This document shows positions 21,838 to 29,908 of a stretch of DNA of 64,000 nt, in pieces. Made by a program: the position numbers and the translations under genes. Location: assembly GCF_023503965.1 (NCBI RefSeq), contig NZ_CP097298.1, positions 1,753,001 to 1,817,000 on the forward strand, in the 5' to 3' direction. The DNA is from Brevundimonas albigilva. Its GTDB lineage: Bacteria; Pseudomonadota; Alphaproteobacteria; Caulobacterales; Caulobacteraceae. The notes below the pieces were generated by a model. That model did not search any database. It was given only the letters and a program-made list of their open reading frames with translations, and was not told the origin of the DNA. Numbering within the stretch: position 1 is the first letter of the stretch; the number at the start of each line of letters is the position of its first letter.

Positions 21838-22959
21838 TCAGCGGCGCCGGCTGAAGGCGTTGCGCACCCCCTCCATGTGGTCCGGGCAGTGGTGGCCATA
21901 GACGCGGCGGATCAACGCCTCGCTGGTGGACGTGAACCCCGCGACGTCCCAGGTCGACACCCCTTCCCGCAGCAGCCAGGTGATGCAGGTGTGCTTGAGC
22001 GTGTGCGGCGTGACGTCCTCATCCAGTTGGGCGAGCCGGCGGGCGGATTCAAAGCCGGTCTTCTGACGCTGGATGATCTCGCCGGCGTATTCGCAGGGCC
22101 CATGGATCGTTAGCCGACGCCAGCGCAGCAGGTGCGGCAGCAAGCGCCTGGGGATAGTGCAGGGACGTCGCCGCTTGCGCGTCTCGCGCTCCGACTGGCC
22201 GCGCCGATAGATGCGGTTGTCCTGGAGATCGACCGAGCCAGCGTCCGCGTTCCGAGTCCAGCGCAGGCCCAGAACCGCCGCATGGCGCGTGCCCGTATAC
22301 AGGGCGATCAGGATGAAGCGGGCGACATGATAGTTGGGGGCCGCCTCGCGCCGCCAACCGGTCACGCGCCCGTCGCGATCGAAGCCCGCCGGCGTGAAGC
22401 CCAGCGCGCCCCGGACCAAGCGCGCCGCCTCGTCGCGGGTCAGCCAGCGCGCCTCCTGGAGTTCGATGGAGGGCTTCAGCACAGGGATCGGCCGGTCCAT
22501 TCGGCCAGCCTTCCAGGCGTAGTTCAGCGCCGCCGACAAGGTGTCCAGTTCCCGCTTGGCGGTAGATTCGGCCACAGCCCGCCTGCCGATGACGCCCCGG
22601 GTGCGCGCACGCACATAGGCCTTGCAGCTTTCGGCGTTGACCCCGTCACAGGTCAGGTCGCCGAAATGCGCCACCAGCCAAACCAGATGGACAGCTTCAG
22701 GCCCCCGATGATCGTCGCGCAGGTTCTCCAGATAGTAGGTGAGGCAGTCGGCTACGGCGATGCGCCGGGGATCGCCATCGCCGAAATCGGGCGTGTGCTT
22801 GGCCGCTACGTAACGCGCAAGGGCTTCCTCAGCCTCTGACTGGCGATCAGGGCCGCAGCCCGTGCTGACCTCAAGTCCACGGTCGCGGATGACGTAGACG
22901 GCCGGACGCCCGGCGCGGCGACGGAGACACAGGCGGACGGGTTCGGCGTGACGCGGCAA
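21838..22959 (-). CDS. Site-specific tyrosine recombinase (island integrase)
   Basis: A 373-residue integrase. An N-terminal arm-binding region is followed by a core-binding domain (HLVWLVAHFGDLTCDGV) and the catalytic domain. Catalytic residues are visible: Arg in LYTGTRHAAVLGLRW, His-x-x-Lys-His in PHTLKHTCITWLL, and the terminal Tyr in RRVYGHHCPDHM. It sits 83 bp from attL and is transcribed toward it, the usual layout for tRNA-targeting islands. Its N-terminal codons overlap the excisionase-like gene in another frame. Confidence 0.92.
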   Translation of the reverse strand: MPRHAEPVRLCLRRRAGRPAVYVIRDRGLEVSTGCGPDRQSEAEEALARYVAAKHTPDFGDGDPRRIAVADCLTYYLENLRDDHRGPEAVHLVWLVAHFGDLTCDGVNAESCKAYVRARTRGVIGRRAVAESTAKRELDTLSAALNYAWKAGRMDRPIPVLKPSIELQEARWLTRDEAARLVRGALGFTPAGFDRDGRVTGWRREAAPNYHVARFILIALYTGTRHAAVLGLRWTRNADAGSVDLQDNRIYRRGQSERETRKRRRPCTIPRRLLPHLLRWRRLTIHGPCEYAGEIIQRQKTGFESARRLAQLDEDVTPHTLKHTCITWLLREGVSTWDVAGFTSTSEALIRRVYGHHCPDHMEGVRNAFSRRR

Positions 22960-23192
22960 AGCCTTCTCATTTCATCGATGGCGGTCAGGGTGGTGAAATA
23001 GCGGCTGCCGATACGCTCAATCACGAGCAGCCCTTTACGGTGTTGCCGCATCAGCGTGGCGGCGCTCACGGCCCCGTCAGGAAAGGCCAGCCGGGCGGCG
23101 GTCCCGAGCAGAAGCGGCGCATGAGGATCAACGTCCGCGACGGAACGACCCGCCCGCCCCGCCAGGGGCTCGTGATCTCGCGTGCTCGACAT
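22806..23192 (-). CDS. Excisionase-like DNA-binding protein
   Basis: A 128-residue basic protein. The central part AARLAFPDGAVSAATLMRQH then LLVIERIGSRYFTTLTAIDEM resembles the small winged-HTH proteins often encoded just upstream of alphaproteobacterial integrases. The tail (SSATVDLRSARAAALIASQR) is also typical of them as I remember the family. It overlaps the integrase start by 154 bp in a different frame, an arrangement that would couple the two. Role in excision or regulation is inference. Confidence 0.65.
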   Translation of the reverse strand: MSSTRDHEPLAGRAGRSVADVDPHAPLLLGTAARLAFPDGAVSAATLMRQHRKGLLVIERIGSRYFTTLTAIDEMRRLCRVTPNPSACVSVAAPGVRPSTSSATVDLRSARAAALIASQRLRKPLRVT

Positions 23193-23350
23193 CTATCGAC
23201 TCCAACCAAGACACATTTAAGCGCCGCCAGAACAGTCTGGCGGCGGCACATGGTCCTCCGTCGTCGTCTCCTAAGATGTAGGCGGCAGGCCTCAGAACGT
23301 CAAGGCCGAAATCCAAGCTAACCACTTGCATTGTAAAGGAATGTTCTGCG

Positions 23351-23926
23351 TTAGCGCGGCCAATCGGCCTTTTGAAACGCCCTGTCCAGGAAAGCCGCCA
23401 CCTTGGCCCACTCGGCGCCGGCGCGGCCGTCCTGCGCCGCCTTGCGTCGGACCTCGGCCAACAGAAGTTCCCGCTCGAGATAATCCGCCAGCCGGGCGTA
23501 GTCCTCACGGCGCTGGTCGACGGACTGAATCGCGCGCCGGATCAGACCCTCCACATCCAGCGTCCCTTTGAGCCGGTTCGCCTTGTCGGAGATGACGCGC
23601 GTGTTGCCTCGGACATAGCCAAGGCTGGGCCGGATGCGATCCAGCGACGGCGAGTGTGCTGAGCGCATGGCGCCGATGATGATCGGCACCCCCAGGGCGG
23701 GGCAAACCATCGGCACGACGACGTCGCTCACACGGAGGTTGAACGGCAGACCACGGCGCGCCGCGCGTTGGCGCGCGCGACTGTGCAAGGCGACAGCCGG
23801 CCTCAGCCGCCGCTGGGCTTTGAGGTAGTCGCGCATATAGGCGGCGTTGCAGGCGGGGCAGGTTGAGCGGCGGAGGCGCTCACCATGCACAGGGCAGACA
23901 GGATTAGGCGGATCATAAACCAACAT
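23351..23926 (-). CDS. HNH/His-Me finger endonuclease-like protein with N-terminal zinc finger
   Basis: A 191-residue protein. The N-terminus has four cysteines and a histidine (CPVHGERLRRSTCPACNAAY), a likely zinc ribbon. A basic segment (ALHSRARQRAARRGLPFNLR) leads to CPALGVPI and then SPSLDRIRPSLGYVRGNTRV and ISDKANRLKG. That last block is the pattern seen in phage HNH-type nucleases (LDRID-x-GY-x-xGN). The usual catalytic histidine is not obvious, so activity is uncertain. The C-terminus is helical and charged. Divergent from the XRE gene. Confidence 0.6.
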   Translation of the reverse strand: MLVYDPPNPVCPVHGERLRRSTCPACNAAYMRDYLKAQRRLRPAVALHSRARQRAARRGLPFNLRVSDVVVPMVCPALGVPIIIGAMRSAHSPSLDRIRPSLGYVRGNTRVISDKANRLKGTLDVEGLIRRAIQSVDQRREDYARLADYLERELLLAEVRRKAAQDGRAGAEWAKVAAFLDRAFQKADWPR

Positions 23927-23990
23927 GTAAGACTCCTTCTTCAGAATGAGTCTACGAATTCAAACTTGGTCTAAAGAGTCAATTGAATCT

Positions 23991-24317
23991 ATGAGAACGC
24001 CGCGAACGAAACCGGCCGACCATCCCACCGGGGCGCAGCTGCGCGCCGCTCGGGGCCTGGTGAACATGTCCGTGCTGGACCTGGCCGAGCGCACTGGCTT
24101 AGCGCAGAACACGATCAAGCGCGCCGAGGGGGATAACGGGCCGGCACCGGTCAACACCGCGAACGCCAAGCTGATGGTGGCGACGCTTCAGGCCGCCGGC
24201 GCGGTCTTCCTGCCGGCCGAAGGCGACATGGGCGCCGGCGTGCGGCTGGCGACGCCCTTGCAGCCCGCCCTGGCGCGGCGCCGGACACACGCAAATCCGG
24301 CTGACGTGACTCCTTGA
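23991..24317 (+). CDS. XRE-like helix-turn-helix regulator of the island
   Basis: A 108-residue DNA-binding protein. Residues about 14-75 form the HTH: TGAQLRAARGLVNMSVLDLA then ERTGLAQNTIKRAEGDNG. The pattern (VFLPAEGDMGAGVRL) is the small prophage-repressor-like type common in alphaproteobacteria. ATG at 23991 is chosen over 23946 because it starts the conserved part. Divergent from the nuclease-like gene; the gap holds several GAGTC sites. The stop lies inside a perfect inverted repeat (24306-24327), a candidate operator or terminator. Confidence 0.8.
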   Translation: MRTPRTKPADHPTGAQLRAARGLVNMSVLDLAERTGLAQNTIKRAEGDNGPAPVNTANAKLMVATLQAAGAVFLPAEGDMGAGVRLATPLQPALARRRTHANPADVTP

Positions 24318-24327
24318 AAGGAGTCAC
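24306..24327. repeat. Inverted repeat GTGACTCCTT/AAGGAGTCAC with further copies
   Basis: A perfect 10-bp inverted repeat with a 2-bp centre overlaps the end of the XRE gene. The octamer occurs again at 24372-24379 (GGAGTCAC) and nearly at 24394-24401 (GTGACTCG). Each copy contains a GANTC site, the CcrM methylation target in this order. Confidence 0.7.
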
Positions 24328-24412
24328 GAAATTCATCCGCGCCGCTCAAACCCTGACTGAGCCTGCAATCAGGAGTCACTTTAGTATCGAACTGTGACTC
24401 GACAGTGCCCGA

Positions 24413-24455
24413 GAGGGGCCGGCTGGGGCTGGGGTTCACCCCCAGCCGGCCCCTC
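24413..24455. repeat. Perfect 16-bp hairpin
   Basis: GAGGGGCCGGCTGGGG (24413-24428) pairs without mismatch with CCCCAGCCGGCCCCTC (24440-24455) around an 11-base loop. There is no T-run after it, so it is not a standard intrinsic terminator. It separates the repressor from the unknown gene. Confidence 0.85.
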
Positions 24456-24481
24456 CGCCGCGCGCATGGACCGCATCTTGC

Positions 24482-24498
24482 TTAACCGCCTCGGTTAA
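24482..24498. promoter_or_regulatory. TTAACCG-CCT-CGGTTAA palindrome
   Basis: A perfect inverted repeat 18 bp upstream of the ATG of the unknown island gene. TTAA half-sites in this order suggest CtrA-like binding, though the spacing (nine) is not the standard seven. Operator function is inference. Confidence 0.45.
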
Positions 24499-24515
24499 CA
24501 GAGGAGCGTGTCGAT

Positions 24516-25028
24516 ATGGATTATGAAAGGACCGCGCAGGGCATCACCTACCGAGGGATACGCCGTGCTTTTAGGGACGAGGCAAACACCAACCCGGAAT
24601 TCGTGGCTCGATTGGACAAGGCATTGGGCGGCGACTTCATCGCCCTATCCCAAGGCGCCTTCATGAAGAACCAGGGGACTGACCTGCATCTGATCGTCAA
24701 GCGGCCCGACGAAAGCGAGGGCCAGGTCTGGCTTCGTGTCGAGATCGATAAGATCATCGCCAAGGGGATGATGGACATGGAGGGCAAGCCGCAGGTGAAA
24801 AAGCACCGTGAAGGCGCTGACCGCCAAGTGACGATCGCTCCAAAAATCTGGTTTCACCATACAGGAAACGCCAGAGAGGCCGAAAACCGCCTGACCTTCG
24901 AGAAGCTGATGAAGATCGCGTCACCGACGTTTGCCGAGGCGCTTGAGGCTGGCATCGAGCGGGCGGATCGGACGTTCGCCGAACTGATGAAGCCGAAGTC
25001 GAATTTGCCATGGTGGGCCGTCGCTTAG
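24516..25028 (+). CDS. Unknown island protein
   Basis: A 170-residue soluble protein with no signal or membrane segment. It has a mixed alpha/beta N-terminal half (DLHLIVKRPDESEGQVWLRV) and a helical C-terminus ending PKSNLPWWAVA. A good RBS (AGAGGAG) precedes ATG 24516. I do not recognise any family. It lies between the repressor and the acyltransferase and could be island cargo. Confidence 0.6.
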   Translation: MDYERTAQGITYRGIRRAFRDEANTNPEFVARLDKALGGDFIALSQGAFMKNQGTDLHLIVKRPDESEGQVWLRVEIDKIIAKGMMDMEGKPQVKKHREGADRQVTIAPKIWFHHTGNAREAENRLTFEKLMKIASPTFAEALEAGIERADRTFAELMKPKSNLPWWAVA

Positions 25029-25314
25029 CGTAGAGGAGCGCGTTGTCTCGGCCGCCTAGTTGGCGGCCCTTGCTGCACCGTGGGCACGGGGCTGGTACGC
25101 TGCCGACGCCGCCCCCGCGTTCAGTCCCGCTCGACGGTCGCCGTAGTCGACGAAGGCGCGGTCGAACTGATGAAGATGCTTGCGGCCAAGGCTGCGTTCC
25201 GGGGACCAAGGCGATCTCAGGGACGCAACGGAGAAGGCTGAATGCATTGCGCGAAGCGTCGTATATGCATGGCTAAGCGGGAAGGGCGCATCGCCCTCTG
25301 GAAGCGGACGCTCT
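25029..25314. other. Intergenic region of the island
   Basis: No convincing gene. A GGCCGCC-TAGTT-GGCGGCC hairpin lies just after the unknown gene. CGAACTGATGAAG at about 25157 repeats a piece of that gene's 3' end (about 24979), hinting at a decayed partial duplication. Confidence 0.4.
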
Positions 25315-26088
25315 ATGTCAGACTATATTAAACTGGATGCAGGCGGGGCGGGCTTGATGCACGTCACAGGGGACGCCGAAAATGACATCTTCATTCACAA
25401 GAATGTGGTTCAGCCGCTTGCGTTGCACGTCAATTTTGCGGGCCGCGGGAACACCCTCTGGATCGACGAAGGGTGCCGTCTGCAGGGCCAGGTCCTTTTC
25501 ATAGGCTCCAATGGCAAGGCGCGATTCAGCGCGAGCGGCATGCTCAATGTCATTGCTGCGGTCTATGACGACGGCAGTCTCACGTGGGGGCCTGGCTGCA
25601 CGGGCTATCAAGTCAGGGTCTGGGTGCATGGCGGTCGCAACTGCACGATTGGTGCGGGCTGCCTGTTCTCCGAAAACATTCATATCCGCACATCGGATCA
25701 TCACTCGATCATCGATTTGGACAGCGGCGAGGTGCTTAATCATGCGGCTGATGTGATCATCGGTGATCGCGTCTGGATCGGCGAGGGCGCGCGGATTGGA
25801 AAGGGTGTGACCATCGGGGACGGCGCCATTGTCGCGGGCAGCGCCTATGTCAGTTCAGACATTCCGCCTGCCGAGCTGTGGGGCGGGCTTCCCGCCAAGC
25901 GGCTTCGAGGAAACGTGTCGTGGGTGGACGAATTTCCCGCTAGCGAAGCGGCCGCTGCTCAGATGATCGAGTGGATTAACGCGCGGCGACCCGCACTGGA
26001 GGAAGCGGTGTCGTCGCCTGAAGAGGCTGGCAGGACGAATCTCGAGAGCGTCGGCAAGGCTGAAAAAGACCGCATGCAAACGGTCTAG
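25315..26088 (+). CDS. Left-handed beta-helix (hexapeptide) acyltransferase
   Basis: A 257-residue protein. Early repeats are degenerate (LWIDEGCRLQGQVLFIGSNG). The canonical hexapeptide coil is DVIIGDRVWIGEGARIGKGV then TIGDGAIVAGSAYV, ending with LWGGLPAKRLR, as in WbbJ/CysE-like O-acetyltransferases. SDHHSIIDLDSG holds the catalytic-type histidines. ATG 25315 (MSDYIKLDAGG) is preferred to the longer open frame. Such enzymes acetylate surface polysaccharide, so as cargo it could change phage receptors; that is inference. Confidence 0.8.
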   Translation: MSDYIKLDAGGAGLMHVTGDAENDIFIHKNVVQPLALHVNFAGRGNTLWIDEGCRLQGQVLFIGSNGKARFSASGMLNVIAAVYDDGSLTWGPGCTGYQVRVWVHGGRNCTIGAGCLFSENIHIRTSDHHSIIDLDSGEVLNHAADVIIGDRVWIGEGARIGKGVTIGDGAIVAGSAYVSSDIPPAELWGGLPAKRLRGNVSWVDEFPASEAAAAQMIEWINARRPALEEAVSSPEEAGRTNLESVGKAEKDRMQTV

Positions 26089-26396
26089 ATCATTCAATCG
26101 TAGATGGTGCGGGTGTGATCCGGTGTTCCTTCCTGGTGACTTGGTTGTGGTGTCTGCGGTCAACCCGGAGGGGGATCTTCGGTGTTGCGCGCTTTCCTGG
26201 GGCGGGGGTGTGACCAAGCGATCCGAAATGGTTTGGCCGGAAGAGGTGCTACGCTGAGGAGATCGAAGCAGCCCTCTTCCCCGAAGAAGATTTGTGGGGC
26301 CTCGACATCGGGGTAATCGGGGCGGTGATGGCACTGTCAGCCTTGGGGGCGTTGACAGTGAACAGTTGTAATGCCGGAGGTTTTGGCGGTGCTCAC
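26089..26396. other. Non-coding stretch of the island
   Basis: No gene with normal codon use on either strand. A GGAGG at about 26380 serves the small gene at 26397. Part of it may be decayed coding sequence, but I cannot name it. Confidence 0.4.
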
Positions 26397-26603
26397 ATGG
26401 AACGCTTTCCGGTCGTGGCTATGTTTCTGCCGAAGGCTATCGCCGCAGAAGTCCTGGCAATCGCCGAGGAGGCCAACGTTGGCCTAGATATGATCCAAAG
26501 CGGCCTAGTCAGGCTCTACGGCAGTTCGGATTTCGACCTACATAGGTTCGCGCAGGTGGCCTTGGCGCGTCATCTTGAGCGCCAAAGCGTGGGGGCTGAC
26601 TAG
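26397..26603 (+). CDS. Small hypothetical protein
   Basis: A 68-residue protein starting MERFPVVAMFLPKAIAAEVL, largely helical, ending RFAQVALARHLERQSVGAD. ATG 26397 is preceded by GGAGG. The frame stays open upstream to 26292. No family recognised; the right-most gene of the island. Confidence 0.45.
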   Translation: MERFPVVAMFLPKAIAAEVLAIAEEANVGLDMIQSGLVRLYGSSDFDLHRFAQVALARHLERQSVGAD

Positions 26604-26789
26604 CCTAAAATCAGACTTCGCGGGTCCTCTAGCCCCTGCTTCAGACCTCAGACCCGCGTGTCGTCCGTCCGCCTAGGCGGAACGACTGCGCCCGCGATTA
26701 GCCCATGATACAGGGACATTTCTGACCAAACGATAGCCTTTCAGTTGCCCCGCGCACCTTCAAGCCACTGAAAACACACAGAACGTCCG
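26604..26789. other. Non-coding right end of the island
   Basis: No gene seen. It leads from the last small gene into attR. Confidence 0.4.
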
Positions 26790-26838
26790 CGTTGACATCG
26801 TAGGGGTCACAGGTTCAATCCCTGTCGCGTCCACCATT
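26790..26838 (+). repeat. Right attachment site (attR), tRNA-Val fragment
   Basis: An identical 49-bp copy of 21706-21754. It has no acceptor 5' arm or D-arm and so is not a tRNA gene. Confidence 0.93.
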
Positions 26839-26931
26839 TTCCCCCGTGAAACCCAGTGCTTGCCACGCGAACGGCTGCGTGGCGTACGTGGATGTCGTCT
26901 CGTCCATTGGGCCGGGCGCCCGGCCGTGCTG

Positions 26932-27258
26932 TCAGGGCGTGAACTGGATGGTGTGTTCGAACGGCGTGTCGATGGGGCGGCCCTGGTCGAGCGCGGGTTC
27001 GACGGTCGCGCCGTTCATCAGCGCCAAAGCGGCCGCGCCGAATCCGTGGCCTGGGCGGGTCTCGTCCAGCACGACGCAGTCCGACGCCACGCCGGTCGCC
27101 CGGGCGATGCACCGCAGGCGGACGCGCACCGCGTCCTGATCGTCGGTCGCGGATTTGGCCGCGACCAGCGCGTCGGCCGGCTTGTCCGGCGCGCCGCCCA
27201 CGGTGGGCGATGCGGGCGCAGGGGCGGCGATCAGGGCCAGGATCAGGGCGAGGGGCAT
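26932..27258 (-). CDS. Exported protein with TonB C-terminal-like domain
   Basis: A 108-residue protein: short signal peptide (MPLALILALIAAPAPA) and a domain matching the TonB/TolA C-terminal fold as used in alphaproteobacterial energy-transducer-like proteins (RLRCIARATGVASDCVVLDE, GHGFGAAALALMNG, TPFEHTIQF). There is no membrane anchor or proline-rich spacer, so it is not a full TonB. It lies just outside attR. ATG 27258 is chosen for the signal peptide. Confidence 0.7.
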   Translation of the reverse strand: MPLALILALIAAPAPASPTVGGAPDKPADALVAAKSATDDQDAVRVRLRCIARATGVASDCVVLDETRPGHGFGAAALALMNGATVEPALDQGRPIDTPFEHTIQFTP

Positions 27259-27361
27259 GGGGACGGTCTCTTTCCCCTGCATAAGCGCCCAGGCCCGTCG
27301 CCCGTTCCCGCCGCCGCCCTTCCGGTCCGCGCCTTTTCGCGCCTTCGTGCGTTGTGCGACC

Positions 27362-28135
27362 ATGAGCGACCGCCCGACCGACCCTGTCACGCCCGACGGC
27401 CGATACATGGTGGTGCGTGGCCGGCTGTGGCGGCGGACCGATCCCAGGCTCTCGCCCGAGACACGCGAACGGCGGGTCCGTGACCTGATGGCGGCGCGGC
27501 GGTCGGTCCGGGCGGCCCTGGCCGCGCGCGACCCAGACGGTCTGGCGCAGGCGCGTCGCGCCGTCGACCAGGCCAAGGTCGCGCTGGGCGAACGCGGGCC
27601 GGTCTGGTGGGACGACGGCGCGCCGGATCTGAACCGGCGAATGGCGCGCAACAGCCCCTATGCGGACTGGTTCGCCGCCTTGGAGGAGACCGCGTGGAAC
27701 GAGGGCCTGCAGCGGTTCGTGGCGGCGCAGGATCCGGTGTTCGACCGCGCCATGGCCGAACTGGCCGTGGGGCGAAAGACGAGCCACTGGATGTGGTTCG
27801 TGTTTCCGCAGGCGAGGTCGCTGGGCCGTTCGTCGACCGCTCGGCTCTACGGCGTTTCTTCCCTGGCCGAGGCGCGGGCCTATCTGGCCCATCCGATCCT
27901 GGGCCCGCGGCTGAGCCAGGCCGCGCGGGCGGCCTCGACCGCGCCGGCGGCGTCATTGCGACAGGTGTTCGGATCGCCGGACGATCTGAAGTTCCGATCG
28001 TCCATGACGCTGTTCCATGCGGTCGCGCCGGACGAGGCCGTCTTTGGCGAGGCGCTCGCGAGATGGAATCTTGGGCCGGACCCCTTGACGACGGACCGGG
28101 TGCGGGCGGCGCGGGCGGGTCCGGATCGTCTCTGA
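27362..28135 (+). CDS. Two-domain protein: small alphaproteobacterial domain plus DUF1810
   Basis: A 257-residue soluble protein. Residues about 10-105 (MVVRGRLWRRTDPRLSPETR, ALGERGPVWWDDGAPDLNRR) match a small stand-alone protein seen in alphaproteobacteria. Residues about 115-250 (LQRFVAAQDPVFDRAMAEL, SHWMWFVFPQ, RLYGVSSLAEARAYL) are a full DUF1810 domain, otherwise a separate protein. The join (WFAALEETAWNEGLQRFVAA) is in frame. It may be a true fusion, or two genes merged by an indel; no break is detectable. Confidence 0.75.
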   Translation: MSDRPTDPVTPDGRYMVVRGRLWRRTDPRLSPETRERRVRDLMAARRSVRAALAARDPDGLAQARRAVDQAKVALGERGPVWWDDGAPDLNRRMARNSPYADWFAALEETAWNEGLQRFVAAQDPVFDRAMAELAVGRKTSHWMWFVFPQARSLGRSSTARLYGVSSLAEARAYLAHPILGPRLSQAARAASTAPAASLRQVFGSPDDLKFRSSMTLFHAVAPDEAVFGEALARWNLGPDPLTTDRVRAARAGPDRL

Positions 28136-28239
28136 ACGATCCGTCCGCGGCGACCCGGCGTGGAGGCCGGCGCGCGGCGCCGGTGGGTACAGAACCGCAC
28201 AATGGATCGTCAGGGCGCGTCGCGTGTTCAGACGCGGCT

Positions 28240-29897
28240 ATGTCATCGCTCGCCTTTGTCGGCGCCGGCCCGACCACCCTCTACACGCTCGACGCCCTGC
28301 TCAGACAGGGGCCGAGAGGCGTGCGCATCACCGTGTTCGAGGCCCAAGCCGCCGTCGGCCTGGGCACGCCCTACCGCCCGGGCTGGAACGACCCGGCCAT
28401 GCTGTCCAACATCGCCAGCGCCGAGATTCCGCCCCTGACGCAGACCCTGCTGGCCTGGCTCCAGTCCCGGTCGCCGGCTGAGCTCGAGGCGATGGGGGTC
28501 GACATCGCGGCCGTCAGCGACCGCGCCTTCCTGCCGCGCCTTGTCCTGGGGCGGTATTTTGAAAGCCAGTTCCAGAGCCTGCTGGACACGGCCGCCAAGG
28601 CCGGCGTGCGGATCGACGTTCGCGCCGGCTGCCGCGTCGTCGACGCCGTCAACCGGCCGGACGGCCTGGAGCTCGTGTTCACGTCCCCCGACGGGAAGAC
28701 GGCCCGGAGCCTGTTCGACCATGTCGTTCTGGCCACCGGCCACCAGTGGCCGTCGCGCCAGGAGGCGCGGCCCGGCTATTACACCAGCCCCTGGCCGGCC
28801 CGCGCCCTGGCCGCGGCGCCGCCGACCGACATCGGCGTCCGCGGGTCGTCCCTCACCGCGATCGACACCGCCGTGGCGCTGGCCGCCGCCCACGGCGACT
28901 TCGTCCGCGACGGAGAGGCGCTGACCTACAGGCCGGGTTCGGCCCTGCCGGATTTCCACATCACCCTGATGTCCAGAAAGGGCCTGCTGCCGGAGGCCGA
29001 CTTCTACTTCCCGCTGCCGCACGCCCCGCTCGCGGTCTGCAATCCGGCGGCGCTCGCCGAATTGATCGACCGCCGTCAGCCCGACCTGCTGGACGCCGCC
29101 TTCGATCTGTTCCGACGCGAGCTCCTGCGGATCGACCCCGCCTATGCGGAGGCGACGGGACTGGCGCAGGCGACCCTGGAGCCGTTCGGCGAAGCCTATT
29201 TCCAGGCGCGCGCCGACGCGGACCCCTTTGTCTGGGCCGAGGCCAATCTCGCCGAGGCGCGGGCCAACCATGCGACGAAGACCACGGTGTCCTGGCGCGA
29301 CGCCATCCTGCGGATGCACGAACCGATCGCGGCGATCGTCCCCATCTGAGTGAAACGGACTTCGAACGCTTCAATCGCAGCTTCAAGCCGGTGTTCGTGG
29401 ACGCCTATGGCGCGGTTCCCCACGAGTCGGTGGAGCGGATGCTGGCGCTGCATCGGGCCGGACGGTTGAGCCTGATCGCCCTCGGCGACGATTATCGGAT
29501 CGACACCCGGTGTCCCGAAGGCGGCGCGCGCCTGGTCCGGGCCGGGCGCAGCCGGCATTTCCCGGTCTTCATCGAAGCGACCGGCCAGCGCCCCTTGAGC
29601 GCCCTCCAGTTCCCTTTTCTCTCGCTGATCGAGCAGGGGATCGTGCGGGACGAGACGGCCGGGGACCCGGGCGGGGCGGGCCGGGGCATCGTCGTCGACG
29701 ACCTGTTCCGGCCGATCGCCGCCGCCCTGCCGGCGGACCGGCTCTTCTGCCTCAGCCTGCCGTTCATCCTGGGGCGTCACCCCTTCGCGCAGGGCGTCAC
29801 CAGCTCGCGCGACATGGGCGAGATCGTGGGCCGGCATCTCGGGTGCGTCCTCGCCGCGCAGGGCGGCGCCGTCGACACATGGCCCGCCGTCGCCTAG
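28240..29897 (+). CDS. FAD/NAD(P)-binding oxidoreductase-like protein (one frame break)
   Basis: About 552 residues after repair. The N-terminal Rossmann motif LAFVGAGPTTLYTLDALL and the ATG-type second motif VVLATGHQWPS fit the FAD-NAD(P)-binding family PF13454. The frame breaks in the C-run at 29340-29343: four C where five are expected to read IVPHLSETDFERFNRSF. The second frame runs to 29897 with a normal C-terminus (FILGRHPFAQGVTSSRDMG). The substrate is unknown. Confidence 0.82.
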
Positions 29898-29908
29898 ACG
29901 GCGGGACC

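Noticed and set aside
24413..24455. Intrinsic terminator
   Set aside because: The hairpin is perfect, but no T-run follows on either strand.
25855..26334. Minus-strand frame over the acyltransferase 3' end and non-coding island DNA
   Set aside because: Low-complexity Arg/Pro/Ser translation and overlap with a real gene; no RBS or family match.
26089..26396. Insertion sequence remnant in the island
   Set aside because: Composition is odd but I found no terminal inverted repeats, target duplication or transposase motif.
26790..26838. Second tRNA-Val gene
   Set aside because: Only the 3' 49 bases are present; no acceptor 5' strand, D-arm or complete anticodon stem. It is the attR copy.
28243..29319. 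Minus-strand open frame of 358 codons opposite the flavoprotein gene
   Set aside because: Antisense shadow of a high-GC gene: no family match, His/Gln/Arg-rich composition, and the plus-strand frame has clear Rossmann motifs.
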